28,591 bases of DNA from Pseudomonadota bacterium (GCA_900299205.1 OMIW01000082.1:1-28591), one strand, 5' to 3'; positions 17,551 through 25,153 are shown, counted from the stretch's first letter. A program made the numbers and translations. Notes: generated from the letters alone by a model not told the origin.

Positions 17551-18366
17551 ATGTCACGATACATCAAACCCAACAAGCTGCTCTTAATCGCTGGACCTTG
17601 CCAAATAGAGACACGGGAATTAGCGCTCCAAACCGCATCGTTTTTGCAATCTCTGCAGGAGCGATACCCGATTACGGTTGTTTACAAATCATCTTTCGAT
17701 AAAGCCAATAGAACAAGTGCGACCGGGATTCGCGGAATAGGCCGTGACAAGGGGCTTCGTATCCTCGAAGAAGTACGAGAAGCCACCGGATTGCCGGTCC
17801 TGACTGATGTGCACTCAGTGGAGGATGTAAAAGCATGTGAAGGAACCATAGACATCATCCAGATTCCCGCATTCCTATGCCGTCAGACCGACTTACTTCT
17901 CTCAGCGGGGGCGCATGCGTCTTGCGTGAACATAAAAAAGGGCCAATTTCTCCACCCCTCTGATATGTTATATGCCGCCGAAAAAGTAAAAGCCGCCGGA
18001 CAAGCAGAGATACTTCTTTGCGAGCGAGGAAGCTGCTTCGGGTATCGTGACCTCGTGGTCGATATGCGGGGACTCGTCATCATGAGAAATATCGGCTTCC
18101 CTGTCATCTATGACGGAACTCACAGCGTTCAATCGATGGGAGGAGCTGGCGGGAGCTCTGGAGGAAGTCGGGAGTTTATTGCGCCCCTCGTGCGTGCTGC
18201 GATTGCTGTGGGTATCGACGGGCTTTTCCTTGAGTGTCATCCAGAACCTCACAACGCCCCCTCAGATGGGGCTTCGATGGTTCCTTTAGATGAGATGGAA
18301 CCTCTCATCAAAGTTGCTACCACTCTTTTTGAGACGATCCAATCAGTAACTACCTCTCCTCAGTAA
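17551..18366 (+). CDS. kdsA: 3-deoxy-8-phosphooctulonate synthase (Kdo-8-P synthase)
   Basis: KdsA condenses arabinose-5-phosphate with phosphoenolpyruvate to make Kdo-8-phosphate for the LPS inner core. It has IAGPCQIE (13-20), YKSSFDKANRTS, PVLTDVH, IPAFLCRQTDLL and YDGTHSVQ. Cys17 sits where the metal-dependent class has cysteine and E. coli has asparagine. The other expected metal ligands, His in DGTHS, Glu in FLECHPEP and Asp in PSDGASM, are also present, so this looks like a metal-dependent enzyme. Its 271 residues are slightly fewer than E. coli KdsA (284). GGAG lies about nine bases before the ATG at 17551. kdsD and kdsC are not in the window. Confidence 0.96.
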   Translation: MSRYIKPNKLLLIAGPCQIETRELALQTASFLQSLQERYPITVVYKSSFDKANRTSATGIRGIGRDKGLRILEEVREATGLPVLTDVHSVEDVKACEGTIDIIQIPAFLCRQTDLLLSAGAHASCVNIKKGQFLHPSDMLYAAEKVKAAGQAEILLCERGSCFGYRDLVVDMRGLVIMRNIGFPVIYDGTHSVQSMGGAGGSSGGSREFIAPLVRAAIAVGIDGLFLECHPEPHNAPSDGASMVPLDEMEPLIKVATTLFETIQSVTTSPQ

Positions 18367-18379
18367 GGGATTCTTTGCC

Positions 18380-19015
18380 GTGGCTCGCATCTCTCGTCGA
18401 TTGAGCTTTATTCTTGCAGCTCTCATCTTAGTTGGGTTTTTTAGCGCCACCTTTGCTCTCAGCACCCTTACTCGAGAGCAATCAATCCGGAAATTGGATG
18501 ATAATCCGGTCGGTTTCCAAGCCGCAGAATCGGAGAACAGTAACGAATCAGAAAAACCAACTGGCTCAGTCGTTCTGGAAAAATTTCACCGAAGTCAAAC
18601 AAAACCGAACGGCCAAAAGGAATGGGAGATTACTGCCGATGTTGGGGAGTACCTACCTCAAACAAGCGTCGTACGAATTACCAATGGGACGCTGCTACTT
18701 TTTAAGGCTGATGGCTCGCAGACCAAGCTGATCGCTCCAAAAGCCGAGCTCATTCTCTCAGGAACCGACCTCACCGAGGCTCGGTGCTCAGGAGGAGTAA
18801 AAATTGAGCACAAAGGCGACACAACTATCTCGAGCGAGACGATTACTTACGGGCGAGTTGATGGTCGGGTAGTGGCCCCCTCACGAGTTATCATCGAGAA
18901 CAGCTCGGGAACCACCTCAGCAGATTCAATGCAGGGCAACGTCGAGACCAGAATATTTCAACTTCTTGGCTCAGTCCGAACCGAGATACGACCTCAAAAT
19001 AAGGGAATGCCATGA
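18380..19015 (+). CDS. lptC: LPS export protein LptC-like
   Basis: LptC bridges the LptBFG transporter and the periplasmic LptA bridge in LPS export. This 211-residue protein has one N-terminal membrane span (about 9-27), then a low-complexity linker and a beta-rich domain (about 65-205) with repeated strands such as WEITADVGEY, TLLLFKADGSQTKL and VKIEHKGDTTISSETITYG, as expected for a beta-jellyroll. It starts at a GTG with AGGGA upstream, 13 bases after kdsA, and ends in an ATGA overlap with lptA. Sequence conservation in LptC is low; the assignment rests on fold pattern plus position between kdsA and lptA. Confidence 0.82.
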   Translation: MARISRRLSFILAALILVGFFSATFALSTLTREQSIRKLDDNPVGFQAAESENSNESEKPTGSVVLEKFHRSQTKPNGQKEWEITADVGEYLPQTSVVRITNGTLLLFKADGSQTKLIAPKAELILSGTDLTEARCSGGVKIEHKGDTTISSETITYGRVDGRVVAPSRVIIENSSGTTSADSMQGNVETRIFQLLGSVRTEIRPQNKGMP

Positions 19016-19671
19016 TCACAAGTTCTCCGTTCGATAACCCGAGGCGGGCTATGTCACTGATTGTAATCCTTTCATGCCTGGCGATACCTCTTGCCTCACC
19101 CACGCCGAGTCTCTCGGCGCCGCGCTCATCAAACAGCAAAAAAGACGATACCCCCCGAAAGAAGATAGCGCCCGCGGCTAGCCAGATCCGCGAGACTTCT
19201 CAGCCTCAAAAAAATGAGAATCGTTCGGAGGCTCCTGTTATCGATCTGGGAAGCTCGTCGTCGCGAAATGAGCCGGTGTATATAACCTCAGACAAGCTCG
19301 AGCTCGATGCGGAGAACCGCTCCTTTGTTTATAACGGGGATGTGAAAGTTGTCCAGGCGGATGTCACTATCACGGCCCGACAAATGGTGGGGAGGTATGG
19401 CTCTGATAATAAAGTCGAGACCATCACTGCGCGTAAAGATGTCGTCGTAACCAAAAGTCCCGACACGAAAGCGACGAGTCAGTTGGGGGTTTACGATGCT
19501 AAATCGGGGATAGTGACTCTTACTGAAAATCCCCACCTCTTCCAGGGAGGCAACGACCTAGCAGCCGATAAAATTACCATCAACCTAACAACCAATAAGA
19601 GCTCTGCCGAAGGACAGGTACGGATGAAGGTCATAAAGCCTCCAACAGGTAACAGAGACTCTGCTCAATAA
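19012..19671 (+). CDS. lptA: LPS transport protein LptA-like (OstA domain)
   Basis: LptA forms the periplasmic bridge carrying LPS from the inner to the outer membrane. The 219-residue protein starts in an ATGA overlap with lptC. It has a signal peptide (about 14-35, after a short polar lead), a Lys/Ser-rich linker, then an OstA/LptA domain (about 85-205) with VYITSDKLELDAENRSFVY, GDVKVVQADVTITARQM, and DLAADKITINL. The domain is a run of short beta strands. A later in-frame ATG would shorten the lead to the signal peptide; I keep the overlapping start. Confidence 0.88.
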   Translation: MITSSPFDNPRRAMSLIVILSCLAIPLASPTPSLSAPRSSNSKKDDTPRKKIAPAASQIRETSQPQKNENRSEAPVIDLGSSSSRNEPVYITSDKLELDAENRSFVYNGDVKVVQADVTITARQMVGRYGSDNKVETITARKDVVVTKSPDTKATSQLGVYDAKSGIVTLTENPHLFQGGNDLAADKITINLTTNKSSAEGQVRMKVIKPPTGNRDSAQ

Positions 19672-19680
19672 GGCACTATC

Positions 19681-20826
19681 ATGAGGCGCCAGTTCTCGAA
19701 CGCTCCCCATCACCAAGCTTCATCGATGGCGAGGCGCTCTCCTGTGAAGAGAACTTCACTTTTATCCCCTTCTTGTTACTGGACCCTCACCTTTTCGAAG
19801 GGCCTTGGCTCACTGGTGGTTGAAGAACTGAGCGAGAAAGGGATACGGATAGCATCGCAGTTGATCGATGATGAAGAAATATCATTTTCGGGGGCTCAGG
19901 CTTCGGGCAGCAAACTCGTTACGATAAGGACAGCCTCCGCTCTCTTTCGAGGAATCATCCTTCCTATTGATCGACCTCGAGGTATAACCTCATATGAATA
20001 TCGGAAAGCGATGGGGCTCCTTTTTGAGGATGTTTCCCGCATCACTCCTCTCACTACATTTAAGGGGATGCGACTTGAAGGCGCGGGGAAAGAAACAGCG
20101 ACCTTCAAGAAACTTGGAGCATTTTTTCAAGAACTAACCTCATGTCCGTACCGTCCTGATGATCCGAATGCCGATCTCGTTATTCGTATTCGCCGTCCAC
20201 TTCGGGAGCAAGGATGGGAGATTCTGGTACGAGCTACTCCACGCCCACTCGCAACACGTCCCTGGCGAGAGAGCAATTTCCGTGGCGCTCTCGCCGGTCC
20301 TCTCGCAGCCGCGATGGTTCGTCTCGGGCGACCTCACAAACGAGACCTCGTTCTCAACCTGCCGTGTGGAAGTGGGACCATACTAGGTGAACTTTTAGAG
20401 ATGGGCCATGTTGGTCGCCTGATTGGACTAGATATCAGTGAATATGCCCTCGCAGCAGCCCGAGCTAATACGACCTCTTGCCCCCCCTCCCGAGCAGTAC
20501 ATCTGGTTCGCGGCGATCTCTGCCAGCTCCCATTTCCCGATAAGTTAGCATCACTTGTCATAAGCGATCCTCCGTGGGGCGAGTCCATGGGAAATCGAAG
20601 GGATGCCAAGATACTTTGCGCGCCAATGTTACGAGAGATGGATCGGGTCCTCACCGATAACGGCCGCCTCGTGATTATATCTCCCCACGATGAACAACTT
20701 CAGCGAGCTGCGCAGCCATTCTTCACCCTCGAACGCTCGCTAAGGGTGTTTCAGCGAGGGTTCCACCCCTACATTTCTGTCTTCCGAAAAAAAAGGCCGA
20801 TAATTGGTGGGGCTAATGCCTCATAA
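19681..20826 (+). CDS. THUMP/RlmL-Trm14-like RNA methyltransferase
   Basis: This 381-residue protein looks like a class I S-adenosylmethionine methyltransferase acting on RNA. The catalytic half has motif I LNLPCGSGTILGE (about 224-236), IGLDISEYALAAARAN for the SAM-binding acid, and motif IV DPPWGESM, an (N/D)PPW/Y box typical of N2-guanine or related base methyltransferases such as RlmL and Trm14/Trm11. The N-terminal half, starting YWTLTFSKGLGSLVVEEL (about 37-54), resembles the region leading into a THUMP RNA-binding domain. The start is at 19681, nine bases after lptA, with a weak ribosome binding site. Its place between lptA and lptB is unusual. Exact substrate unknown. Confidence 0.78.
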   Translation: MRRQFSNAPHHQASSMARRSPVKRTSLLSPSCYWTLTFSKGLGSLVVEELSEKGIRIASQLIDDEEISFSGAQASGSKLVTIRTASALFRGIILPIDRPRGITSYEYRKAMGLLFEDVSRITPLTTFKGMRLEGAGKETATFKKLGAFFQELTSCPYRPDDPNADLVIRIRRPLREQGWEILVRATPRPLATRPWRESNFRGALAGPLAAAMVRLGRPHKRDLVLNLPCGSGTILGELLEMGHVGRLIGLDISEYALAAARANTTSCPPSRAVHLVRGDLCQLPFPDKLASLVISDPPWGESMGNRRDAKILCAPMLREMDRVLTDNGRLVIISPHDEQLQRAAQPFFTLERSLRVFQRGFHPYISVFRKKRPIIGGANAS

Positions 20827-20878
20827 TATTTAGCAGGTATTGGCTCCACAGGCACTATATCGCGACGTGACACAAAGC

Positions 20879-20908
20879 TTGAACGATGACCCCTGTGCGG
20901 GGTAGGAT
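20879..20908 (+). promoter_or_regulatory. Candidate sigma-70-type promoter for lptB
   Basis: TTGAAC (20879-20884) and TAGGAT (20903-20908) lie 18 bases apart, each matching the consensus at four of six positions. They sit in the 112-base gap between the methyltransferase gene and lptB. The lptB ATG has no clear ribosome binding site, so a short leader or translation from upstream are both open. Confidence 0.3.
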
Positions 20909-20938
20909 TCTCCCTAACTTTTTATCATCTACCTTCCC

Positions 20939-21664
20939 ATGCACACCCTCGCCGCTCACGACCTCGTTAAGCGATACAAAGAACGGCCTGTTGTCAATGG
21001 GGTCTCGCTCTCGGTCAACGCGGGGGAGGTTGTGGGGCTTCTCGGCCCGAATGGTGCCGGAAAAACGACGACCTTCTATCTATGTGTTGGTCTTACGGCA
21101 CCGACGTCAGGAGCGATTACTCTTGATGACCACGACATCACCCGTGCTCCTATGTTTGAACGTGCGCGTCTCGGAGTAGGGTATCTTCCGCAGGAACCAT
21201 CTGTATTCCGCAAGCTGTCAGTAAAAAACAACATCCTCGCAATCCTGGAAACCATTCCATTTCCTTCCGAGGCGGCCCGCCTCGAACGGCTGGAGCAACT
21301 TCTCGAAGAGCTGGGGGTGAAGCGGATTGAGCGGAGCATGGCGTCAGCACTCTCCGGTGGTGAACGACGTCGCGTTGAAATTGCCCGTGCTCTCGCATCG
21401 AATCCCCTCTTTATACTTCTGGATGAACCATTTGCCGGTATTGACCCAATCGCGGTCCAAGATATCCAGGAGATAATCACAACCCTCCAGAAAAAAAATA
21501 TCGGGGTACTCATCACCGACCACAATGTTCGCGAGACTCTTGGCATCTGCACGAGAGCATATATCCTGGTTGATGGGAAGGTCCTTGTAGAGGGCCCCCC
21601 CGAGGTAATAGCCGAAAGCGAAAAAGCTCGTCGCTACTATCTAGGGAATGACTTTTCACTGTAA
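20939..21664 (+). CDS. lptB: LPS export ABC transporter ATPase LptB
   Basis: LptB is the cytoplasmic ATPase that powers LPS extraction by LptFG. At 241 residues it equals E. coli LptB in length. Seen: Walker A GPNGAGKTT (36-44), Q-loop in YLPQEPSVFRKLSV, signature LSGGERRRVEIARAL, Walker B FILLDEPFAGIDP, and the H-loop in ITDHNVRETL. The Q-loop region and the FAGIDP and DHNVRETL segments are characteristic of LptB rather than of amino-acid ABC ATPases. There is no clear Shine-Dalgarno before the ATG at 20939. lptF and lptG are not in this window. Confidence 0.96.
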   Translation: MHTLAAHDLVKRYKERPVVNGVSLSVNAGEVVGLLGPNGAGKTTTFYLCVGLTAPTSGAITLDDHDITRAPMFERARLGVGYLPQEPSVFRKLSVKNNILAILETIPFPSEAARLERLEQLLEELGVKRIERSMASALSGGERRRVEIARALASNPLFILLDEPFAGIDPIAVQDIQEIITTLQKKNIGVLITDHNVRETLGICTRAYILVDGKVLVEGPPEVIAESEKARRYYLGNDFSL

Positions 21665-21786
21665 CCTCCCCTAAAACTGTTTAATATGGTGAGACGCATG
21701 AGTACTCCGAGCTTGATATTCCCGGCACCGCTTATTGCTTGACACATCCTCCTTTTTTGGGGCTCCCTCGACCGAGGTATCAACTC

Positions 21787-22602
21787 ATGCAAGAGCAATC
21801 ACCCTCTGGGCATCAGCCTTTTGATCTATCCTCCATACCCACAATTTTGAGTCTAAAATCGTCCGTGGTTCTGATTCGTCACGGAAAAAGTGGCGGGAAT
21901 GTTCTCAGCGCCAAGTTGCGAGCCAATCCGAATATGCATTTTAAGTTACCCCCTGGATTGGAGGACAGCTCATTTAGATTAACCTCTACGGGGCGGGAAC
22001 AGGCTATCAAGACAGGTAAGTGGCTTGCCGCGAGATTTCCTGAGGGATTTGACATCATTCTTGCTTCACCCTTCCAAAGAGCCAGAGAGACTGCTCAGCT
22101 CGCCTGTCTCGCGGCAGGGTGGGATATTCACAAGATCAGGGATGAGCCTCTCGTACAAGAGAGATGCTGGGGAGATATCTACTCAATGAACGCATCTGAG
22201 CGTCGGGAGGTACTCGAGGCATTTCGAAAAAGCCCCCGCGACACCCGTATACCCAATGGTGAAACTCTCGATGAAACGAGGGCTCGAGCACACCGGTTCT
22301 TCGAAAAAGTTCGCTCTGATTTCAGTGGGAAACAACTGCTGGTCTTTTCTCATGGTGAGTTTATCCAAGAGGCACTGGCCGACATCAGCGGTATCTCAGA
22401 CCATAATCGGCGGTACCGAGTTAAAAACTGTCAAGTCTTCGAATTATCCCCCTGGCCAGAGAGTCACAAGAGTGGCGGAGGATCGGATTGGCTCATCCGA
22501 ACTTCATGGCCACACCGTGATATGGAGGGGACTTGGGAGGATCCCAAACAGTCTAAGATGCCGGGGCGACCGAATCTTGATTCGCTGGACCTCGGGTCAT
22601 AG
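21787..22602 (+). CDS. Histidine phosphatase family protein
   Basis: This 271-residue protein has the RHG motif in VVLIRHGKSGGN (about 27-38, with His32 as the expected phospho-acceptor), the conserved arginine region ASPFQRARETAQ, an acidic PNGETLDETRAR region, and the second catalytic His in LVFSHGEFIQE. These mark the phosphoglycerate-mutase-like histidine phosphatase superfamily. The start at ATG 21787 has CGAGGT about nine bases upstream; a TTG at 21739 would add 16 residues but lacks a ribosome binding site. The insertion between the RHG motif and the next conserved block (about 38-65) is somewhat long. The substrate cannot be read from sequence; small phosphoesters, phosphoproteins and nucleotides are all possible. 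It lies between lptB and rpoN. Confidence 0.85.
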   Translation: MQEQSPSGHQPFDLSSIPTILSLKSSVVLIRHGKSGGNVLSAKLRANPNMHFKLPPGLEDSSFRLTSTGREQAIKTGKWLAARFPEGFDIILASPFQRARETAQLACLAAGWDIHKIRDEPLVQERCWGDIYSMNASERREVLEAFRKSPRDTRIPNGETLDETRARAHRFFEKVRSDFSGKQLLVFSHGEFIQEALADISGISDHNRRYRVKNCQVFELSPWPESHKSGGGSDWLIRTSWPHRDMEGTWEDPKQSKMPGRPNLDSLDLGS

Positions 22603-22749
22603 CGCCCAAATCCCTCAATCGTTCGTCTATACGAGTCCTCAGATAACCCAGTCGAAACTCAATTCTATAATCCTCGAAGATATCCCCTCTCAACAACCAA
22701 TAATCCGAAGACGGATGCCCTTTTGACGCATCAGATGAGGAGGACGGTA

Positions 22750-22812
22750 ATGGAGCGAAGAGACGCGCCCCACTATGGTGGCGCATCGCCATCCCGCGCC
22801 ACCACCACCTGA
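22750..22812 (+). CDS. Possible 20-residue leader ORF before rpoN
   Basis: An ATG at 22750 is preceded by GAGGAGG six bases upstream, the best ribosome binding site in this part of the window. It opens a 20-codon frame (MERRDAPHYGGASPSRATTT) whose TGA overlaps an ATG at 22812 that is in frame with rpoN. An inverted repeat lies inside it. It may be a regulatory leader whose translation controls entry into rpoN. It could also be a chance ORF. Confidence 0.4.
   Translation: MERRDAPHYGGASPSRATTT
22776..22804 (+). promoter_or_regulatory. Inverted repeat in rpoN leader
   Basis: TGGTGGCGC (22776-22784) and GCGCCACCA (22796-22804) are perfect 9-bp reverse complements with an 11-base loop, GC-rich, ending 25 bases before the rpoN ATG at 22830. 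No T-run follows, so it is more likely an RNA hairpin affecting translation, or a protein site, than a terminator. Confidence 0.45.
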
Positions 22813-22829
22813 TGGGAGATAAAGGGATC

Positions 22830-24290
22830 ATGGCTCTTGAGGCAAAACTTCTTCAGAAGATGGGACAGTCTCTTCTGATGACTCCCCAACTTCAACAGGC
22901 GATTAAGTTGCTTCAGCTTGGTCGACAAGAGTATCTTGATGCTATCCATCAGGAATTACTTGAGAATCCTCTTCTCGAGGAAATCCCTTTTGGGGACGAA
23001 GGGGGCGAAGCCCCCCAGACGCCATCCGAGATACCCCCCCCCCCACCTTCAGAAGATACAGAGACTCGTTCCGTTGATCCGGAGGCTCGATCTGATTGGG
23101 AGGACTTCTCTGATTTCTTCACCGACTACTCGGGTGCGGCCCAACCGAAAGGAGCGCTGTCGGCAGAAGAATATCGTCCCCTGTACGAACTGATCGCCGT
23201 TCAATCGGAGACTCTCGTTGATCACCTCGGAGAACAGCTCCGATTTCTTGATATTACTGAGAGTGAGAGAAATCTGGTCCTTTACCTCATCGGCAATCTT
23301 TCCCGAGATGGGCTTCTCGTACATCCGATCGAGGAACTCGCTGCTGAGACGGGCACTCCAGTGGGCGAGCTCGTATCAGCTCGCGAGATCCTCAAGAACC
23401 TAGACCCTCCGGGAGTTGGTACGATCGACATCGGGGAGTGTCTCCTTGTTCAGCTTGAACGTCTCGGGCACATTGGGCTCGAGTCAACAATCATTAAGAA
23501 ACACCTCGACAAACTTGAGCGACATCAACTTGATCGAATCGCCAAGGAGGAAGGAATAACAATTGCCGAGGTGCAACGGGCAGTCGGAATTATCCAGCAG
23601 CTAGAGCCACACCCTGGGCGACAATTTGCGGATGATAGCCAGCGGTATATCGTGCCAGATGTATACGTCCACCGCGTTGAGAATGACTACGTCATCGAAT
23701 TGAATGAGGATGGAATTCCACGGATCCGTCTCAATGATTTTTGCGTTCAACTACTTCAAGAACCTCCCATAGGAAGAGATGGTAACAAGCAGTATCTCCA
23801 GGAAAGGTATAAGAGCGCATCATGGCTCTTGAAGAGTATTCAACAAAGACAGCGGACAATCTTCAAGGTGACCGAGAGCATCGTAAAATTTCAGCGACAT
23901 TTTCTGGATGCGGGAATTCATCATCTTAGGCCGATGGTTCTCAAAGATGTTGCAGATGACATCGGCATGCATGAATCAACAGTGAGCCGAGTTACCTCGA
24001 ACAAATATGTTCACACCCCCCAAGGGGTATTCGAGCTTAAGTTTTTTTTCACCTCGGGAATCAAGGGAGATGAGGGAGATGTGTCATCGTCGGCAGTCAG
24101 AGAGCGTATACGAGCCCTTATCGGACAAGAGGCTTCCGGACACGCCCTCAGCGATCAGCAGCTCGTGGAAGTTCTCGAAAAAGAGGGTATTACTATCGCC
24201 AGACGAACCGTAGCAAAATATCGGGAGTCGTTGGGAATCGAATCATCCGCCCGAAGAAACAAGATCGCCTCTTTTTCGAAGAAAAAGTGA
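22830..24290 (+). CDS. rpoN: RNA polymerase sigma-54 factor
   Basis: Sigma-54 directs RNA polymerase to -24/-12 promoters and needs an ATP-driven activator. The 486-residue protein has region I, ALEAKLLQKMGQSLLMTPQLQQ, split by position as glutamine-rich helices at 2-45; an acidic, proline-rich region II (about 50-100); the core-binding domain; a helix-turn-helix DIGMHESTVSRVTSNKY (about 378-395); and the RpoN box ARRTVAKYRE near residue 460. The ATG at 22830 matches the usual family start and has GGGAG 11 bases upstream. The ATG at 22812 would add six residues and overlaps the leader ORF stop. hpf follows, a common pairing. Confidence 0.97.
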   Translation: MALEAKLLQKMGQSLLMTPQLQQAIKLLQLGRQEYLDAIHQELLENPLLEEIPFGDEGGEAPQTPSEIPPPPPSEDTETRSVDPEARSDWEDFSDFFTDYSGAAQPKGALSAEEYRPLYELIAVQSETLVDHLGEQLRFLDITESERNLVLYLIGNLSRDGLLVHPIEELAAETGTPVGELVSAREILKNLDPPGVGTIDIGECLLVQLERLGHIGLESTIIKKHLDKLERHQLDRIAKEEGITIAEVQRAVGIIQQLEPHPGRQFADDSQRYIVPDVYVHRVENDYVIELNEDGIPRIRLNDFCVQLLQEPPIGRDGNKQYLQERYKSASWLLKSIQQRQRTIFKVTESIVKFQRHFLDAGIHHLRPMVLKDVADDIGMHESTVSRVTSNKYVHTPQGVFELKFFFTSGIKGDEGDVSSSAVRERIRALIGQEASGHALSDQQLVEVLEKEGITIARRTVAKYRESLGIESSARRNKIASFSKKK

Positions 24291-24296
24291 CGAGTC

Positions 24297-24319
24297 GAGA
24301 GAGGAGCCCCTCCTCTCTC
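24297..24319 (+). terminator. Strong hairpin just after rpoN
   Basis: GAGAGAGGAG (24297-24306) and CTCCTCTCTC (24310-24319) form a perfect 10-bp stem with a 3-base loop, beginning seven bases after the rpoN stop. No T-run follows, so it is not a textbook intrinsic terminator. It could cause pausing, protect the rpoN mRNA 3' end, or give partial termination before hpf. Confidence 0.45.
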
Positions 24320-24492
24320 AAGCTCGAGAAGAACCCTTGTCACACTATGAAGTCCGTGGCTACGATCCGACATTTCAGGATAATCACTTACCGATGAGCA
24401 AAAAGGGACTATGCTCAGATGAATTTAAAATAGGGAAAATGGCTGTCGGCTAAACATTAGGATACCAATAAACTGAGTACATAGGGACGCGT

Positions 24493-24810
24493 ATGTCGAA
24501 CGTATCAAATTCATCTCTTCGGATTGCAATTACCTTCAAAAATACCGACTCGACAGAACCATTAAAAAAATACGCCTCAGAAAAGCTCATTCACTGTATC
24601 CAAAAATTCGTGCATCAGGATGCTGAGGTTCATGTGGTCCTCGCTGTTGAGAAAGTTCGACAAATTGCCGAGGCCTCGTTCCACGCCTTTGGCATTGACT
24701 TCTTCGCTCGGGAAGAGAGCACCGATCTTTACGCCTCGATTGACAAGCTCTGTGATTCGCTGTCTCAACAGCTTAGGAAGCAGAAAGAAAAGGTGAAGAA
24801 TCACCATTAA
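24493..24810 (+). CDS. hpf: Short ribosome hibernation promoting factor (HPF/RaiA family)
   Basis: This 105-residue protein binds the 30S subunit and silences ribosomes when growth slows. It has the beta-alpha-beta-beta-beta-alpha pattern of the family: IAITFKNTDSTEPLKKYASEK, then EVHVVLAVEKV and AEASFHAFGIDFFAREESTDLYASID, ending in a basic helix (LRKQKEKVKNHH). It lacks the long C-terminal dimer domain, so it is the short form. AGGGA lies about eight bases before the ATG at 24493. The 202-base gap after rpoN holds a strong hairpin, so hpf may have its own promoter. Older annotations call this a sigma-54 modulation protein because of this gene pairing. Confidence 0.9.
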   Translation: MSNVSNSSLRIAITFKNTDSTEPLKKYASEKLIHCIQKFVHQDAEVHVVLAVEKVRQIAEASFHAFGIDFFAREESTDLYASIDKLCDSLSQQLRKQKEKVKNHH

Positions 24811-24862
24811 GGGTCATCACTCTTTACTGAATCGGACGATTGTGCGATTGTTTCCAGAGGGG

Positions 24863-24893
24863 TCGGTGCGTTTTATTCCAAACAACGCACCGA
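24863..24893. repeat. 10-bp perfect inverted repeat between hpf and tRNA-Thr
   Basis: TCGGTGCGTT (24863-24872) and AACGCACCGA (24884-24893) are exact reverse complements with an 11-base AT-rich loop. It lies 53 bases after hpf and 17 bases before the tRNA gene. There is no following T-run on either strand. It may end hpf transcripts by a factor-dependent route or be a site near the tRNA promoter. Confidence 0.5.
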
Positions 24894-24910
24894 GTCACAT
24901 CTGGATTCTT

Positions 24911-24983
24911 GCCACCTTAGCTCAGTTGGTAGAGCATCTCATTCGTAATGAGAGGGTCACGTGTTCGAGTCACGTAGGTGGCT
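24911..24983 (+). tRNA. tRNA-Thr (anticodon CGU)
   Basis: The cloverleaf is complete. The acceptor GCCACCT pairs with AGGTGGC at all seven positions. The D stem is GCTC/GAGC, the anticodon stem TCTCA/TGAGA holds the loop TTCGTAA with anticodon CGT, and the T stem ACGTG/CACGT encloses TTCGAGT. The anticodon reads ACG (threonine). The discriminator base is T and CCA is not encoded. Twelve bases of its 3' end recur downstream at 25100. Confidence 0.96.
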
Positions 24984-24986
24984 TAC
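24975..24986 (+). repeat. 12-bp direct repeat, copy 1 (3' end of tRNA-Thr)
   Basis: TAGGTGGCTTAC here covers the 3' acceptor strand of the tRNA plus three following bases. An identical copy lies at 25100-25111. tRNA 3' ends are classic phage and island attachment sites, but no integrase or cargo lies between the copies. Confidence 0.5.
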
Positions 24987-25099
24987 CGGGTTGGGTCGGG
25001 TAATACCTCCCGAATGAGCCCCGCCAAAGTGCCTCTTTTAATGATGCAGGACCGTTAGCGAGTGCGGTTTCCCTCGTTGAGCGACCTCCTCTGGCTGCT

Positions 25100-25111
25100 T
25101 AGGTGGCTTAC
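25100..25111 (+). repeat. 12-bp direct repeat, copy 2
   Basis: An exact copy of the tRNA-Thr 3' end sequence TAGGTGGCTTAC, 125 bases downstream of copy 1. Flanking bases differ on both sides. It could be a remnant attachment site, a decayed tRNA duplicate, or chance. Confidence 0.45.
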
Positions 25112-25112
25112 G

Positions 25113-25134
25113 AAATCCGCTCTGTGGATTTTTT
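25113..25134 (+). terminator. Possible intrinsic terminator after tRNA-Thr
   Basis: AAATCC (25113-25118) and GGATTT (25126-25131) form a 6-bp stem with a 7-base loop, running directly into a T-stretch to 25134. The stem is AT-rich and weak, but position and T-run fit the end of the tRNA transcript. Confidence 0.4.
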
Positions 25135-25153
25135 CGGTAGCTAGGCACGGGAA

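Noticed and set aside
21076-21552. 158-codon - strand ORF inside lptB
   Set aside because: Ser/Arg-rich antisense shadow of a highly conserved ATPase gene.
21739-21744. Exact TTGACA hexamer before the histidine phosphatase gene
   Set aside because: No TATAAT-like box 16-19 bases downstream; the sequence there is G/C-rich.
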